DNA from: JAZBPO01 sp963691775
GTDB lineage: Bacteria > Pseudomonadota > Gammaproteobacteria > Pseudomonadales > Azotimanducaceae
NCBI GenBank assembly: GCA_963691775.1
Contig: OY829369.1
Span: 3,224,001-3,288,000, forward strand
Length of the DNA stretch: 64,000 nucleotides
Direction of reading: 5' to 3'
Both the position numbers and the translations under genes were made by a program. Positions within the stretch are counted from its first letter, which is position 1. Every line of letters begins with the position of its first letter. This document shows, in pieces, positions 7,086-14,571 of the stretch. Under the pieces are notes generated by a model that was not told the origin of the DNA, did no database searches, and was given only the letters and a program-made list of their open reading frames with translations.

Positions 7086-7104
7086 CGGAACGCGCTCTCG
7101 TGCT

Positions 7105-7194
7105 TTCTAACGACAAGCCTGAGCGGCGGTTGCGGCGCGCAGCGGCGCTACCGTCTGGCGCCCGAAGGGCGCGCACTCTAGGCGCTTGTTAGGT
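7105..7194 (-). repeat. attC site 18 (class D, 90 bp)
   Basis: Closes the 7189-7893 cassette. Inner arms ggcgcccgaagggcgc. Confidence 0.87.
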
Positions 7195-7893
7195 GGCTTC
7201 ATATCGAGCCCTCAGCTCTGCTAGCTGACGCACGCTCTCCTGTACGTTCTTTCGTTTCGCGAAAGCATCCATCTCGAAAATCGAGACCTTCGACCGCGAG
7301 AGGGTGTTCGCGAGGTCGTGAGCGATCGAAGCTGCCCGATAGAAAACGTCCGACTGGTCGTTTAGCTCCAAGAGGTACTTCTCTGCGCCCTCAATGAAGT
7401 CCGGCTTGAGCTCGCTACCGGGCTCGGCAAGCATCTGTTGGAGGGCCACGCCGAAGTCCATGCGCACGAATTGGCAGGCACCGCTTGTGAACGCAAACGC
7501 TAGCTGACATAGCGCCCAGGGCTCATCCGAGTCGAGCAGGTTCTGAACGCGCGACGTAGGCCCGATGTCCATGCGGCCGTAGTCGAGCTCCGCGATAGCT
7601 GCCAGAAACTCTTCCGGCTTAGCGTTCTCCTCGGCTTCCCGGTACTGCTTGAGATGCCGAAGGGACAGCGACCAGTTGTGCTGAAAAACACTCATCGCGT
7701 ACTCAAGCTGAGCCGCCCACTCTTCCAATCCCTGCGAAACGTAGCGCTCACGGAAGTCTTCGAATGCGCGCTGTCTAAAGTAAGCCCGAAGTCCAAGCCG
7801 ATAGACGACGTAGGCGGCCAGGAAAGTACCAACGACCTGCAGAGCGATCTTCGCACACTCAACCTTCAGCTCTGGGTCCACTTCGAGAGCCAC
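7189..7893 (-). CDS. Membrane-anchored helical cassette protein, unknown function
   Basis: 234 residues, the largest single cassette gene here, from a GTG at 7893 adjoining attC 19. One hydrophobic segment (about residues 16-36) anchors a long, mostly helical soluble domain rich in Glu, Ala, Leu and Arg. No catalytic motif or family recognised. The layout (N-terminal anchor, helical cytoplasmic domain) is seen in many phage-defence and signalling accessory proteins, but nothing specific supports that role. Confidence 0.75.
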   Translation of the reverse strand: MALEVDPELKVECAKIALQVVGTFLAAYVVYRLGLRAYFRQRAFEDFRERYVSQGLEEWAAQLEYAMSVFQHNWSLSLRHLKQYREAEENAKPEEFLAAIAELDYGRMDIGPTSRVQNLLDSDEPWALCQLAFAFTSGACQFVRMDFGVALQQMLAEPGSELKPDFIEGAEKYLLELNDQSDVFYRAASIAHDLANTLSRSKVSIFEMDAFAKRKNVQESVRQLAELRARYEAT

Positions 7894-7951
7894 CTAACGC
7901 CTAGCTTGTTCGGCTGCGCGTAGCGCAGTCCGAACGAAGCGCTTGTTGTAC
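7892..7951 (-). repeat. attC site 19 (class A, tip a)
   Basis: Closes R6; left core acctaac followed by gcctag rather than gcttag. Confidence 0.9.
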
Positions 7952-8211
7952 GTCGAGATGGCTGAACGCACGACCGAGTCCGTCGTGCGGTTCCAGCCAT
8001 GGAAGACGTTCTGAGGTGGCGCGTTGCGGACTGCGGCTGAAGACGCGCGATCAGCACGGCGGCGAGAAAACGGAATGCGGCTGAGCGAAGAATTGCCCGC
8101 GTCGTGCGCGTCGCAGAAATCTTGGATCGATCTAGTGGCCATGCCCTGCATCCGTGAGAGCGCCTTCGTGGTTGAGATTACACCTGGATCAGTCGTCTTT
8201 CCGACGTACAA
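7894..8211 (-). CDS. Repeat cassette R6 ORF (105 codons)
   Basis: Haplotype H1 (gaagacgcgcg). By eye identical to R25 over the whole cassette although 11.5 kb away. Ends EQARR instead of EQAKR. Confidence 0.45.
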   Translation of the reverse strand: MYVGKTTDPGVISTTKALSRMQGMATRSIQDFCDAHDAGNSSLSRIPFSRRRADRASSAAVRNAPPQNVFHGWNRTTDSVVRSAISTYNKRFVRTALRAAEQARR

Positions 8212-8525
8212 CGCTTAGCTTGTTCGGCGCCGCGCAGCGGCGTCCGAACGAAGCGCTTGTTGTACGTCGAGATGGCTGCACGCACGACCGAGTCCGTCGT
8301 GCGGTTCCGGCCATGGAAGATGTTCTGAGATGGCGCATTGCGGACTGCGGCTGAAGATGCGCGATCAGCACGGCGGCGAGAAAACGGAATGCGGCTGAGC
8401 GAAGAATTGCCCGCGTCGTGCGCGTCGAAGATATCTTGGATCGACTTGGTGGCCATGCCCTGCATCCGTGAGAGCGCCTTCGTGGTTGAGATTACACCTG
8501 GATCAGTCGTCTTTCCGACGTACAA
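8178..8525 (-). CDS. Repeat cassette R7 ORF (115 codons)
   Basis: Haplotype H1; carries ATK-S and DIF variants. Reads into R6. Confidence 0.42.
   Translation of the reverse strand: MYVGKTTDPGVISTTKALSRMQGMATKSIQDIFDAHDAGNSSLSRIPFSRRRADRASSAAVRNAPSQNIFHGRNRTTDSVVRAAISTYNKRFVRTPLRGAEQAKRCTSERRLIQV
8206..8265 (-). repeat. attC site 20 (class A, tip d)
   Basis: Closes R7. Tip gccgc-gca-gcggc. Confidence 0.9.
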
Positions 8526-8839
8526 CGCTTAGCTTGTTCGGCGCCGCGCAGCGGCGTCCGAACGAAGCGCTTGTTGTACGTCGAGGTGGCTGCCCCCACG
8601 ACCGAGTCCGTCGTGCGGTTCCGGCTGTGGAAAACCTTCTGAGGAGGCGCGTTGCGGACTGCCGCCAGAGATGCGCTCTCAGCACGGCGGCGAGAAAACG
8701 GAGCACGGCTGAGCGAAGGATTGCCCACGTCGTGCGCGTCGAAGAAATCTTGGATCGATCTGGTGGCCATGCCCTGCATCCGTGAGAGCGCCTTCTTGGT
8801 TGAGATTACACCTGGATCAGTCGTCTTTCCGACGTACAA
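8492..8839 (-). CDS. Repeat cassette R8 ORF (115 codons)
   Basis: Haplotype H2; coding body matches R20 apart from attC tip. Reads into R7. Confidence 0.42.
   Translation of the reverse strand: MYVGKTTDPGVISTKKALSRMQGMATRSIQDFFDAHDVGNPSLSRAPFSRRRAESASLAAVRNAPPQKVFHSRNRTTDSVVGAATSTYNKRFVRTPLRGAEQAKRCTSERRLIQV
8520..8579 (-). repeat. attC site 21 (class A, tip d)
   Basis: Closes R8. Confidence 0.9.
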
Positions 8840-9153
8840 CGCCTAGCTTGTTCGGCTGCGCGTAGCGCAGTCCGAACGAAGCGCTTGTTGTACGTCGTAA
8901 TGGCTGCACGCACGACCGAGTCCGTCGTGCGGTTCCGGCCTTGGAAAACCTTCTGAGGAGGCGCGTTGCGGACTGCGGCTAGAGATAGGTTCTCAGCACG
9001 GCGGCGAGAAAACGGAGCACGGCTGAGCGAAGGATTGCCCGCGTCGTGCGCGTCGAAGAAACCTTGGATCAATCTGGTGGCCATGCCCTGCATCCGTGAG
9101 AGCGCCTTCTTGGTTGAGATTACACCTCGAACAGTCGTCTTTCCGACGTACAA
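8806..9153 (-). CDS. Repeat cassette R9 ORF (115 codons)
   Basis: Most divergent type, haplotype H5 (RRRAENLSL; N-terminal Val-Arg-Gly in place of Asp-Pro-Gly). Matches R13, 2.3 kb away. Last of a run of four (R6-R9). Confidence 0.42.
   Translation of the reverse strand: MYVGKTTVRGVISTKKALSRMQGMATRLIQGFFDAHDAGNPSLSRAPFSRRRAENLSLAAVRNAPPQKVFQGRNRTTDSVVRAAITTYNKRFVRTALRAAEQARRCTSERRLIQV
8834..8893 (-). repeat. attC site 22 (class A, tip a)
   Basis: Closes R9; gcctag variant. Confidence 0.9.
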
Positions 9154-9216
9154 CGCCAAGGCTGACCGGGCCCGCGGCCCGCAGGGCCGTGGTTCCGGTC
9201 AAGCCGCTTGTTCGAC
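9148..9216 (-). repeat. attC site 23 (class C, 69 bp)
   Basis: Closes the HIT cassette. Right core gttcgac. Confidence 0.86.
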
Positions 9217-9654
9217 GTCATTCGCGAAGCGCTCCCGAAGCACATCGATTGCGTTGGGGATATCTCCGAAGCATGCGCTCCCTGTGTAGGTCGCGTTCGC
9301 CCACGAGACAAGGGCTGGTGCATCGACGCTGCCACTCCTGCCCGCAGCTTCGCGCCATGCAGCGGTGATTCCTGCGGTTCTGGGAAAAACGTGGAAGTGG
9401 AGTGGGCCGCCCGATTCTCCGTACCGAGCCACATAGACGTTCTCCGCCGACATGAGCTCGCTGACGGCGTGCTCGACTGCGCCAAGGACTGCACCGAGTC
9501 GTTGAAGCGACTGGCGCGGAAGCTCCGCAACCCGCCGTGCATCGGACTTAGGAGAGACGAACACCAAGCCGGCGATTCGGTAGTAGACCGAGTGCTCAAT
9601 GAGGAAGTCATCGTCTTCATAGAGCCAGGCGTCCTGCCGCGCGATACCGGTCAT
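9199..9654 (-). CDS. HIT-family (histidine triad-like) protein, cassette
   Basis: 151 residues from an ATG. The signature GGPLHFHVFPR gives H86-F-H88-V-F-P, a two-histidine form of the HIT catalytic motif. Upstream segments YYRIAGLVFVSPKSDARRVAEL fit the strand order of HIT nucleotide hydrolases/transferases. These enzymes bind nucleotides and cleave P-N or P-O bonds; the substrate is unknown. Preceded by R10-R12 and followed by R6-R9. A HIT-like gene in an integron cassette is plausible accessory metabolism. Confidence 0.82.
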   Translation of the reverse strand: MTGIARQDAWLYEDDDFLIEHSVYYRIAGLVFVSPKSDARRVAELPRQSLQRLGAVLGAVEHAVSELMSAENVYVARYGESGGPLHFHVFPRTAGITAAWREAAGRSGSVDAPALVSWANATYTGSACFGDIPNAIDVLRERFANDVEQAA

Positions 9655-9981
9655 CTATGACGTTGAACGCTTAGCTTGTTCGGCTGCGCGTAGCGCAGTC
9701 CGAACGAAGCGCTTGTTGTACGTCGTGGTGGCTGCACGCACGACCGAGTCCGTCGTGCGGTTCCGGCCTTGGAAAACCTTCTGAGGAGGCGCGTTGCGGG
9801 CAGTTGCCAGAAATTCGCGCTCAGCACGGCGGCGAGAAAACAGAATGCGGCTGAGCGAAGGATTGCCCGCGTCGTGCGCGTCGAAGAAATCTTGGATCGA
9901 TCTGGTGGCCATGCCCTGCATCCGTGAGAGCGCCTTCGTGGTTGAGATTACACCTGGATCAGTCGTCTTTTCGACGTACAA
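9655..9981 (-). CDS. Repeat cassette R10 ORF (108 codons)
   Basis: Haplotype H3 (EREFLATAR). The neighbouring HIT cassette begins GTTGAAC, so the reading continues three codons (STS) before stopping: a third C-terminus for the same cassette. Identical to R11 over the shared part. Confidence 0.42.
   Translation of the reverse strand: MYVEKTTDPGVISTTKALSRMQGMATRSIQDFFDAHDAGNPSLSRILFSRRRAEREFLATARNAPPQKVFQGRNRTTDSVVRAATTTYNKRFVRTALRAAEQAKRSTS
9662..9721 (-). repeat. attC site 24 (class A, tip a)
   Basis: Closes R10; left core gttgaac comes from the HIT cassette. Confidence 0.9.
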
Positions 9982-10295
9982 CGCTTAGCTTGTTCGGCTG
10001 CGCGTAGCGCAGTCCGAACGAAGCGCTTGTTGTACGTCGTGGTGGCTGCACGCACGACCGAGTCCGTCGTGCGGTTCCGGCCTTGGAAAACCTTCTGAGG
10101 AGGCGCGTTGCGGGCAGTTGCCAGAAATTCGCGCTCAGCACGGCGGCGAGAAAACAGAATGCGGCTGAGCGAAGGATTGCCCGCGTCGTGCGCGTCGAAG
10201 AAATCTTGGATCGATCTGGTGGCCATGCCCTGCATCCGTGAGAGCGCCTTCGTGGTTGAGATTACACCTGGATCAGTCGTCTTTTCGACGTACAA
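9948..10295 (-). CDS. Repeat cassette R11 ORF (115 codons)
   Basis: Haplotype H3, adjacent duplicate of R10 (starts TTG-TAC-GTC-GAA, giving YVEK). Confidence 0.42.
   Translation of the reverse strand: MYVEKTTDPGVISTTKALSRMQGMATRSIQDFFDAHDAGNPSLSRILFSRRRAEREFLATARNAPPQKVFQGRNRTTDSVVRAATTTYNKRFVRTALRAAEQAKRCTSKRRLIQV
9976..10035 (-). repeat. attC site 25 (class A, tip a)
   Basis: Closes R11. Confidence 0.9.
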
Positions 10296-10609
10296 CGCTT
10301 AGCTTGTTCGGTGCCGCGAAGCGGCGTCCGAACGAAGCGCTTGTTGTACGTCGAGATGGCTGCTCCCGCGACCGAGTCTGTCGTGCGGTTCCGGCCTTGG
10401 AAAACCTTCTGAGGAGGCGCGTTGCGGACTGCGGCTGAAGATGCGCGATCAGCACGGCGGCGAGAAAACAGAATGCGGCTGAGCGAAGGATTGCCCGCGT
10501 CGTGCGCGTCGAAGAAATCTTGGATCGATCTGGTGGCCATGCCCTGCATCCGTGAGAGCGCCTTCGTGTCTGAGATTACACCTGGATCAGTCGTCTTTCC
10601 GACGTACAA
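10262..10609 (-). CDS. Repeat cassette R12 ORF (115 codons)
   Basis: Haplotype H1, near-identical to R3 (one visible change, ARQTRS). Its upstream core is gtacaat. Confidence 0.42.
   Translation of the reverse strand: MYVGKTTDPGVISDTKALSRMQGMATRSIQDFFDAHDAGNPSLSRILFSRRRADRASSAAVRNAPPQKVFQGRNRTTDSVAGAAISTYNKRFVRTPLRGTEQAKRCTSKRRLIQV
10290..10349 (-). repeat. attC site 26 (class A, tip c)
   Basis: Closes R12. Confidence 0.9.
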
Positions 10610-10690
10610 TGCAAAGGCTGTGCGGGCGTGTCGGCCGCAGGCCGCCGCGTCCGAGTGAGCGCAGCGAACGCCACCAGCCGCTTGTTAGGC
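10604..10690 (-). repeat. attC site 27 (class B, 87 bp)
   Basis: Closes the hicAB cassette. Left core gtacaat has T in place of the otherwise invariant final C. Confidence 0.84.
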
Positions 10691-10924
10691 GACGCTCTCG
10701 ATGGTGTTGGCAAGGTCTCTGTCTGAAGTGGCAGGAGGGAGTTCCCGTCCCTCTGCGTGATAGAGGCTGATCGTCTCTTCGACGATCTGAACCAGTTCGT
10801 GGAAGACCTGTTCCTCGTCATCTCCGTGGCAGCCTCCGTAGAAGAGACCCGGAGAGCTACCCACGTAGCAACCGTCCTCCGAGGACCACTCAACGAGCTT
10901 CACGTATCTAGCGCTTTCCTTCAT
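10685..10924 (-). CDS. hicB: HicB-type antitoxin
   Basis: 79 residues from an ATG, overlapping the hicA stop by 4 bp (ATGA). The segment WSSEDGCYVGSSPGLF..GCHGDDEEQVFHELVQIVEETI matches the partial RNase-H-like fold of HicB (DGxYVG, then PG, then a long helix). No clear C-terminal DNA-binding domain, so it is the short form. It should neutralise HicA by direct binding. Toxin-antitoxin cassettes are known to stabilise large integron arrays. Confidence 0.85.
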   Translation of the reverse strand: MKESARYVKLVEWSSEDGCYVGSSPGLFYGGCHGDDEEQVFHELVQIVEETISLYHAEGRELPPATSDRDLANTIESVA

Positions 10925-11118
10925 GGCTCAATCTCCCGGAGGGCCTTCGCAACGGCCTTCTCCTGGTACCGCTTTGCGTCATCGCCGAGCTTACCCGAGA
11001 TGGTCACGGGCCGGCTGCTCTGCGGATGGACGTAGTTCCTGTGACTCCCCTTGCCGCCGCGGTTCTGGAACCCGGCCCTTTCCAGCTTCTCGATGAGTTC
11101 ACGTACCTTCGGAGGCAT
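10921..11118 (-). CDS. hicA: HicA-type mRNA interferase toxin
   Basis: 65 residues from an ATG. Features of the double-stranded-RNA-binding-like HicA fold are visible: helix VRELIEKLERAGF, then RGGKGSHRNYVHP with the catalytic-type His26, and the closing strand PVTISG. HicA cleaves mRNA independently of translation. Gene order toxin-antitoxin with a 4-bp overlap is the classical hicAB layout. This is the only two-gene cassette in the window. Confidence 0.9.
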   Translation of the reverse strand: MPPKVRELIEKLERAGFQNRGGKGSHRNYVHPQSSRPVTISGKLGDDAKRYQEKAVAKALREIEP

Positions 11119-11142
11119 GACGAGGAGTCTTGGAAAAGTGTC

Positions 11143-11202
11143 GCCTAACGCCTAGCTTGTTCGGCTGCGCGTAGCGCAGTCCGAACGAAGCGCTTGTTGT
11201 AC
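11143..11202 (-). repeat. attC site 28 (class A, tip a)
   Basis: Closes R13; gcctag variant as in sites 19 and 22. Confidence 0.9.
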
Positions 11203-11462
11203 GTCGTAATGGCTGCACGCACGACCGAGTCCGTCGTGCGGTTCCGGCCTTGGAAAACCTTCTGAGGAGGCGCGTTGCGGACTGCGGCTAGAGATAGGTT
11301 CTCAGCACGGCGGCGAGAAAACGGAGCACGGCTGAGCGAAGGATTGCCCGCGTCGTGCGCGTCGAAGAAACCTTGGATCAATCTGGTGGCCATGCCCTGC
11401 ATCCGTGAGAGCGCCTTCTTGGTTGAGATTACACCTCGAACAGTCGTCTTTCCGACGTACAA
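11145..11462 (-). CDS. Repeat cassette R13 ORF (105 codons)
   Basis: Haplotype H5, same sequence as R9 up to the terminal codons. Confidence 0.45.
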   Translation of the reverse strand: MYVGKTTVRGVISTKKALSRMQGMATRLIQGFFDAHDAGNPSLSRAPFSRRRAENLSLAAVRNAPPQKVFQGRNRTTDSVVRAAITTYNKRFVRTALRAAEQARR

Positions 11463-11776
11463 CGCTTAGCTTGTTCGGTGCCGCAAAGCGGCGTCCGAAC
11501 GAAGCGCTTGTTGTACGTCGAGGTGGCTGCACGCCTGACCGAGTCCGTCGTGCGGTTCCGGCCTTGGAAAACCTTCTGAGGAGGCGCGTTGCGGACTGTT
11601 GCCAGAAATTCGCGCTCAGCACGGCGGCGAGAAAACGGAGCACGGCTGAGCGAAGGATTGCCCGCGTCGTGCGCGTCGAAGAAATCTTGGATCGATCTGG
11701 TGGCCATGCCCTGCATCCGTGAGAGCGCCTTCGTGGTTGAGATTACACCTGGATCAGTCGTCTTTCCGACGTACAA
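11429..11776 (-). CDS. Repeat cassette R14 ORF (115 codons)
   Basis: Haplotype H4 (EREFLATVR); matches R23, 6.8 kb away, including the unusual tip e in its attC. Ends RTPLCGTEQAKR then the read-through tail. Confidence 0.42.
   Translation of the reverse strand: MYVGKTTDPGVISTTKALSRMQGMATRSIQDFFDAHDAGNPSLSRAPFSRRRAEREFLATVRNAPPQKVFQGRNRTTDSVRRAATSTYNKRFVRTPLCGTEQAKRCTSERRLFEV
11457..11516 (-). repeat. attC site 29 (class A, tip e)
   Basis: Closes R14. Tip gccgc-aaa-gcggc. Confidence 0.9.
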
Positions 11777-11860
11777 CGCATAGCCTGAGCGGCGGCGGCA
11801 GCGCGTAGCGATGCCTCCGTCCGGCGCCCGAAGGGCGCGTACTCCAGGCGCTTGTTGTGC
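11771..11860 (-). repeat. attC site 30 (class D, 90 bp)
   Basis: Closes the 11868-12158 cassette. Confidence 0.87.
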
Positions 11861-11867
11861 ACCGACA

Positions 11868-12158
11868 TCAGTCTCCACCATCCGCGCCGCCGTCCGACCA
11901 GCCGTACGGTGGGCTGCCACCTTCGTTCCCCGATCCGGCCACCCCTCCTTCCTGTTCACGGCTCACGTACTGGGGCTCATCGTGGAGTCGGTTGGCTTTG
12001 TAGAAGAACCATGCTCCGAGGATCGGTACCAGCCAGATGGCGACGCACTGAGCGCCCTTCGTATGGCGGGACAGATCGTCGCGCCGGATGACGAAGACTG
12101 ACGCAGCGACGCTAAGCGCAACGTAGATCAACGAAACTGCGATGAGCAGGTCTCGCAT
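11868..12158 (-). CDS. Cassette-encoded membrane protein, unknown function
   Basis: 96 residues from the ATG at 12158 (a GTG five codons upstream is in the attC core). Two membrane segments: about 4-23, and about 40-53 with the stretch QCVAIWLVPILGAWFFY, which resembles the membrane motif of PLDc_N-like proteins. The tail is Gly/Asp/Ser-rich and disordered. Confidence 0.7.
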   Translation of the reverse strand: MRDLLIAVSLIYVALSVAASVFVIRRDDLSRHTKGAQCVAIWLVPILGAWFFYKANRLHDEPQYVSREQEGGVAGSGNEGGSPPYGWSDGGADGGD

Positions 12159-12169
12159 CGCGTTAGGTC

Positions 12170-12238
12170 GCACAACGCCAAGGCTGACCGGTGCCGCGGC
12201 CCGAAGGGACGAGGGTCCGGTCGAGCCGCTTGTTGGGC
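12170..12238 (-). repeat. attC site 31 (class C, 69 bp)
   Basis: Closes the second copy of the secreted-protein cassette; same class as site 3 on its paralogue. Confidence 0.87.
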
Positions 12239-12242
12239 CACA

Positions 12243-12680
12243 TCACGAGCCGCCCTCACAGATGAAGTCCACTCCGGAGAAGCGAACGGCTTCAGAACCC
12301 GGAAGCATCAGGTAGCCCTCCGTATTCGGGAACCCAAACTCATCCGCTGGCCCGGGCCCGGCAATCACGCGCAGCGCTACGATCGCACGCGATACGTGCT
12401 CGCGCTTCGCGCGCTCGAGCATGTTCAAGGGGTCCTGAACGGATGCGTCATGGCCGAAGACTAAGCAGCCTTCGGGCGGGTTATGTGACTCGTTGTCACA
12501 CTCATCAATTGCCCACGCGAAGTAGAAGCTACCTAGCGGCTCGTTGGATCCCGTCAAATCGTATGTACCCAATGCAGCGAAACCCCAAAGAGACATCGCC
12601 TCCTCTGGTAACCCGCAGAGCTCCGTGGGTGCAGCACTCGAGCATGCAAGCAACAGCGCCGCTGCTAGAACGTCTCTCAT
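12243..12680 (-). CDS. Lipoprotein-like cassette protein, paralogue of the 937-1374 gene
   Basis: 145 residues from the ATG at 12680. The signal peptide ends in LLLAC, a usable lipobox, unlike the serine in its paralogue. The mature domain is conserved (ELCGLPE..SLWGFAA.GTYDLT.SNEPLGSFYFAWA.DEC). It should be an outer- or inner-membrane lipoprotein; function unknown. The two copies lie about 11 kb apart in one array. Confidence 0.8.
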   Translation of the reverse strand: MRDVLAAALLLACSSAAPTELCGLPEEAMSLWGFAALGTYDLTGSNEPLGSFYFAWAIDECDNESHNPPEGCLVFGHDASVQDPLNMLERAKREHVSRAIVALRVIAGPGPADEFGFPNTEGYLMLPGSEAVRFSGVDFICEGGS

Positions 12681-12683
12681 TCC

Positions 12684-12770
12684 GCCCAACGCCAAGGCTG
12701 TGCGGGCGCGACGGGCGAAGGCCGGCGCGTCCGAGTGAGCGCAGCGAACGGCACGAGCCGCTTGTTAGCC
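12684..12770 (-). repeat. attC site 32 (class B, 87 bp)
   Basis: Closes the 12765-13142 cassette. Confidence 0.87.
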
Positions 12771-13142
12771 TGCACCGCCACCAACCCTGGTGAACGTCTC
12801 TAGTAGCTTCACTGTGATCGCGATCGCTCCAATCGTGATGAATGATGTAATCGCCGTGGCCAATCCCCTCGACCACATGGGATTGGTCTCGTTCGCCGGA
12901 TGAGCGCTTGGAAGGAGTGTCTCAAGCAGCAGGTCGAGACGAAGCCTCAGCCAGAGAAACAGCAGGCCCCAAGAAGCCCATTTGACGCAGTGGAGCACGA
13001 ATACGTTCGTGGTATCTGCGAGCGCATGGGCAGCGCCAGCAGCAGCAACGTAGCCCAGAAAAGCAAACCACGACTCGGCGAACTGAGCTACAGCTTCGCC
13101 TGTCGCGATTCGGTAAAGCAGTTCCTTCTGCGCGTCGCTCAC
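12765..13142 (-). CDS. Cassette-encoded membrane protein, unknown function
   Basis: 125 residues from a GTG at 13142; the open frame continues upstream through attC 33 but that part is R-cassette sequence in another frame. Three hydrophobic stretches (about 19-38, 45-70 and 95-115). The Gly/Ala tail ends in the attC. Not recognised. Confidence 0.7.
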   Translation of the reverse strand: MSDAQKELLYRIATGEAVAQFAESWFAFLGYVAAAGAAHALADTTNVFVLHCVKWASWGLLFLWLRLRLDLLLETLLPSAHPANETNPMWSRGLATAITSFITIGAIAITVKLLETFTRVGGGAG

Positions 13143-13147
13143 GTGCG

Positions 13148-13207
13148 GGCTAACGCTTAGCTTGTTCGGCTGCGCGTAGCGCAGTCCGAACGAAGCGCTT
13201 GTTGTAC
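13148..13207 (-). repeat. attC site 33 (class A, tip a)
   Basis: Closes R15. Confidence 0.9.
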
Positions 13208-13467
13208 GTCGTGGTGGCTGCACGCACGACCGAGTCCGTCGTGCGGTTCCGGCCTTGGAAAACCTTCTGAGGAGGCGCGTTGCGGGCAGTTGCCAGAAAT
13301 TCGCGCTCAGCACGGCGGCGAGAAAACAGAATGCGGCTGAGCGAAGGATTGCCCGCGTCGTGCGCGTCGAAGAAATCTTGGATCGATCTGGTGGCCATGC
13401 CCTGCATCCGTGAGACCGCCTTCGTGGTTGAGATTACACCTGGATCAGTCGTCTTTTCGACGTACAA
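13150..13467 (-). CDS. Repeat cassette R15 ORF (105 codons)
   Basis: Haplotype H3, same as R10/R11 except for KAVSRM in place of KALSRM. Confidence 0.45.
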   Translation of the reverse strand: MYVEKTTDPGVISTTKAVSRMQGMATRSIQDFFDAHDAGNPSLSRILFSRRRAEREFLATARNAPPQKVFQGRNRTTDSVVRAATTTYNKRFVRTALRAAEQAKR

Positions 13468-13781
13468 CGCTTAGCTTGTTCGGCTGCGCGCAGCGCAGTC
13501 CGAACGAAGCGCTTGTTGTACGGCGAGGTGGCTGGACGCACGACCGAGTCCGTCGTGCGGTTCCAGCCATGGAAGACGTTCTGAGATGGCGCGTTGCGGA
13601 CTGCCGCCAGAGATGCGCTCTCAGCACGGCGGCGAGAAAACGGAGCACGGCTGAGCGAAGGATTGCCCGCGTCGTGCGCGTCGAAGAAATCTTGGATCCG
13701 TCTGGTGGCCATGCCCTGCATCCGTGAGAGCGCCTTCGTGGTTGAGATTACACCTGGATCAGTCGTCTTTCCGACGTACAA
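13434..13781 (-). CDS. Repeat cassette R16 ORF (115 codons)
   Basis: Haplotype H2; the only copy with ATRRIQD. Confidence 0.42.
   Translation of the reverse strand: MYVGKTTDPGVISTTKALSRMQGMATRRIQDFFDAHDAGNPSLSRAPFSRRRAESASLAAVRNAPSQNVFHGWNRTTDSVVRPATSPYNKRFVRTALRAAEQAKRCTSKRRLIQV
13462..13521 (-). repeat. attC site 34 (class A, tip b)
   Basis: Closes R16; followed by cggcg instead of cgtcg. Confidence 0.9.
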
Positions 13782-14095
13782 CGCTTAGCTTGTTCGGTGC
13801 CGCGAAGCGGCGTCCGAACGAAGCGCTTGTTGTACGTCGTAGTGGCTGCGCGCACGACCGAGTCCGTCGTGCGGTTCCGGCCATGGAAGACGCTATGAAA
13901 TGGCGCGTTGCGGACCGCGGCTGAAGATGTGCGAACAGCACGGCGGCGAGAAAACAGAATGCGGCTGAGCGAAGAATTGCCCGCGTCGTGCGCGTCGAAG
14001 AAATCTTGGATCGATCTGGTGGCCATGCCCTGCATCCGTGAGAGCGCCTTCGTGGTTGAGATTACACCTGGATCAGTCGTCTTTCCGACGTACAA
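13748..14095 (-). CDS. Repeat cassette R17 ORF (115 codons)
   Basis: H1-like; shares the PFHSVFHGRNR segment with R26. Confidence 0.42.
   Translation of the reverse strand: MYVGKTTDPGVISTTKALSRMQGMATRSIQDFFDAHDAGNSSLSRILFSRRRAVRTSSAAVRNAPFHSVFHGRNRTTDSVVRAATTTYNKRFVRTPLRGTEQAKRCTSERRLIQV
13776..13835 (-). repeat. attC site 35 (class A, tip c)
   Basis: Closes R17. Confidence 0.9.
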
Positions 14096-14176
14096 CGCCA
14101 AGGCTGTGCGGGCGCGGCGGCCGCAGGCCGGCGCGTCCGAGTGAGCGCAGCGAACGCCACGAGCCGCTTGTTGTGC
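14090..14176 (-). repeat. attC site 36 (class B, 87 bp)
   Basis: Closes the 14193-14465 cassette; right core gttgtgc. Confidence 0.87.
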
Positions 14177-14192
14177 AGCACAGACCTCCCGA

Positions 14193-14465
14193 TCACTGCG
14201 GCTGCCCTTCTAGCTCAAGCACTAACGCGGCACAGAGGAGCACGAGGGGAACCGCGAGAACTGCAAAGTGCACAAGGTTGAACACCCAATCTCGCCCTTT
14301 GACCTTGGTGACTCCGACCATCGCAAGGGCTGAGTCGATGACCGACATGCGCTGTCGGGCTACGCACATCACGAACATCCCGGCGACACCAATGAAGAAG
14401 AGTGCGACTGCCGTACTGGCAAGTGGATCTGACGCCATAAAGGCGTTGATCTCATCAGGATTCAT
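14193..14465 (-). CDS. Cassette-encoded membrane protein, unknown function
   Basis: 90 residues from the ATG at 14465 (MNPDEINAF). Two hydrophobic segments (about 18-37 and 60-83) joined by a short loop with a basic patch. Not recognised. Confidence 0.72.
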   Translation of the reverse strand: MNPDEINAFMASDPLASTAVALFFIGVAGMFVMCVARQRMSVIDSALAMVGVTKVKGRDWVFNLVHFAVLAVPLVLLCAALVLELEGQPQ

Positions 14466-14483
14466 GATGCGCCGCCGAGTGCT

Positions 14484-14571
14484 GCACAACGCCAAGGCTG
14501 TGCGGGCGCGCCGCCCGCAGGGCGGCGTGTCCGAATGAGCGCAGCGAATGCCACGAGCCGCTTGTTAGGCA
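14484..14571 (-). repeat. attC site 37 (class B, 88 bp)
   Basis: Closes the 14565-14921 cassette; inner hairpin gccgcccgcagggcggc. Confidence 0.87.
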
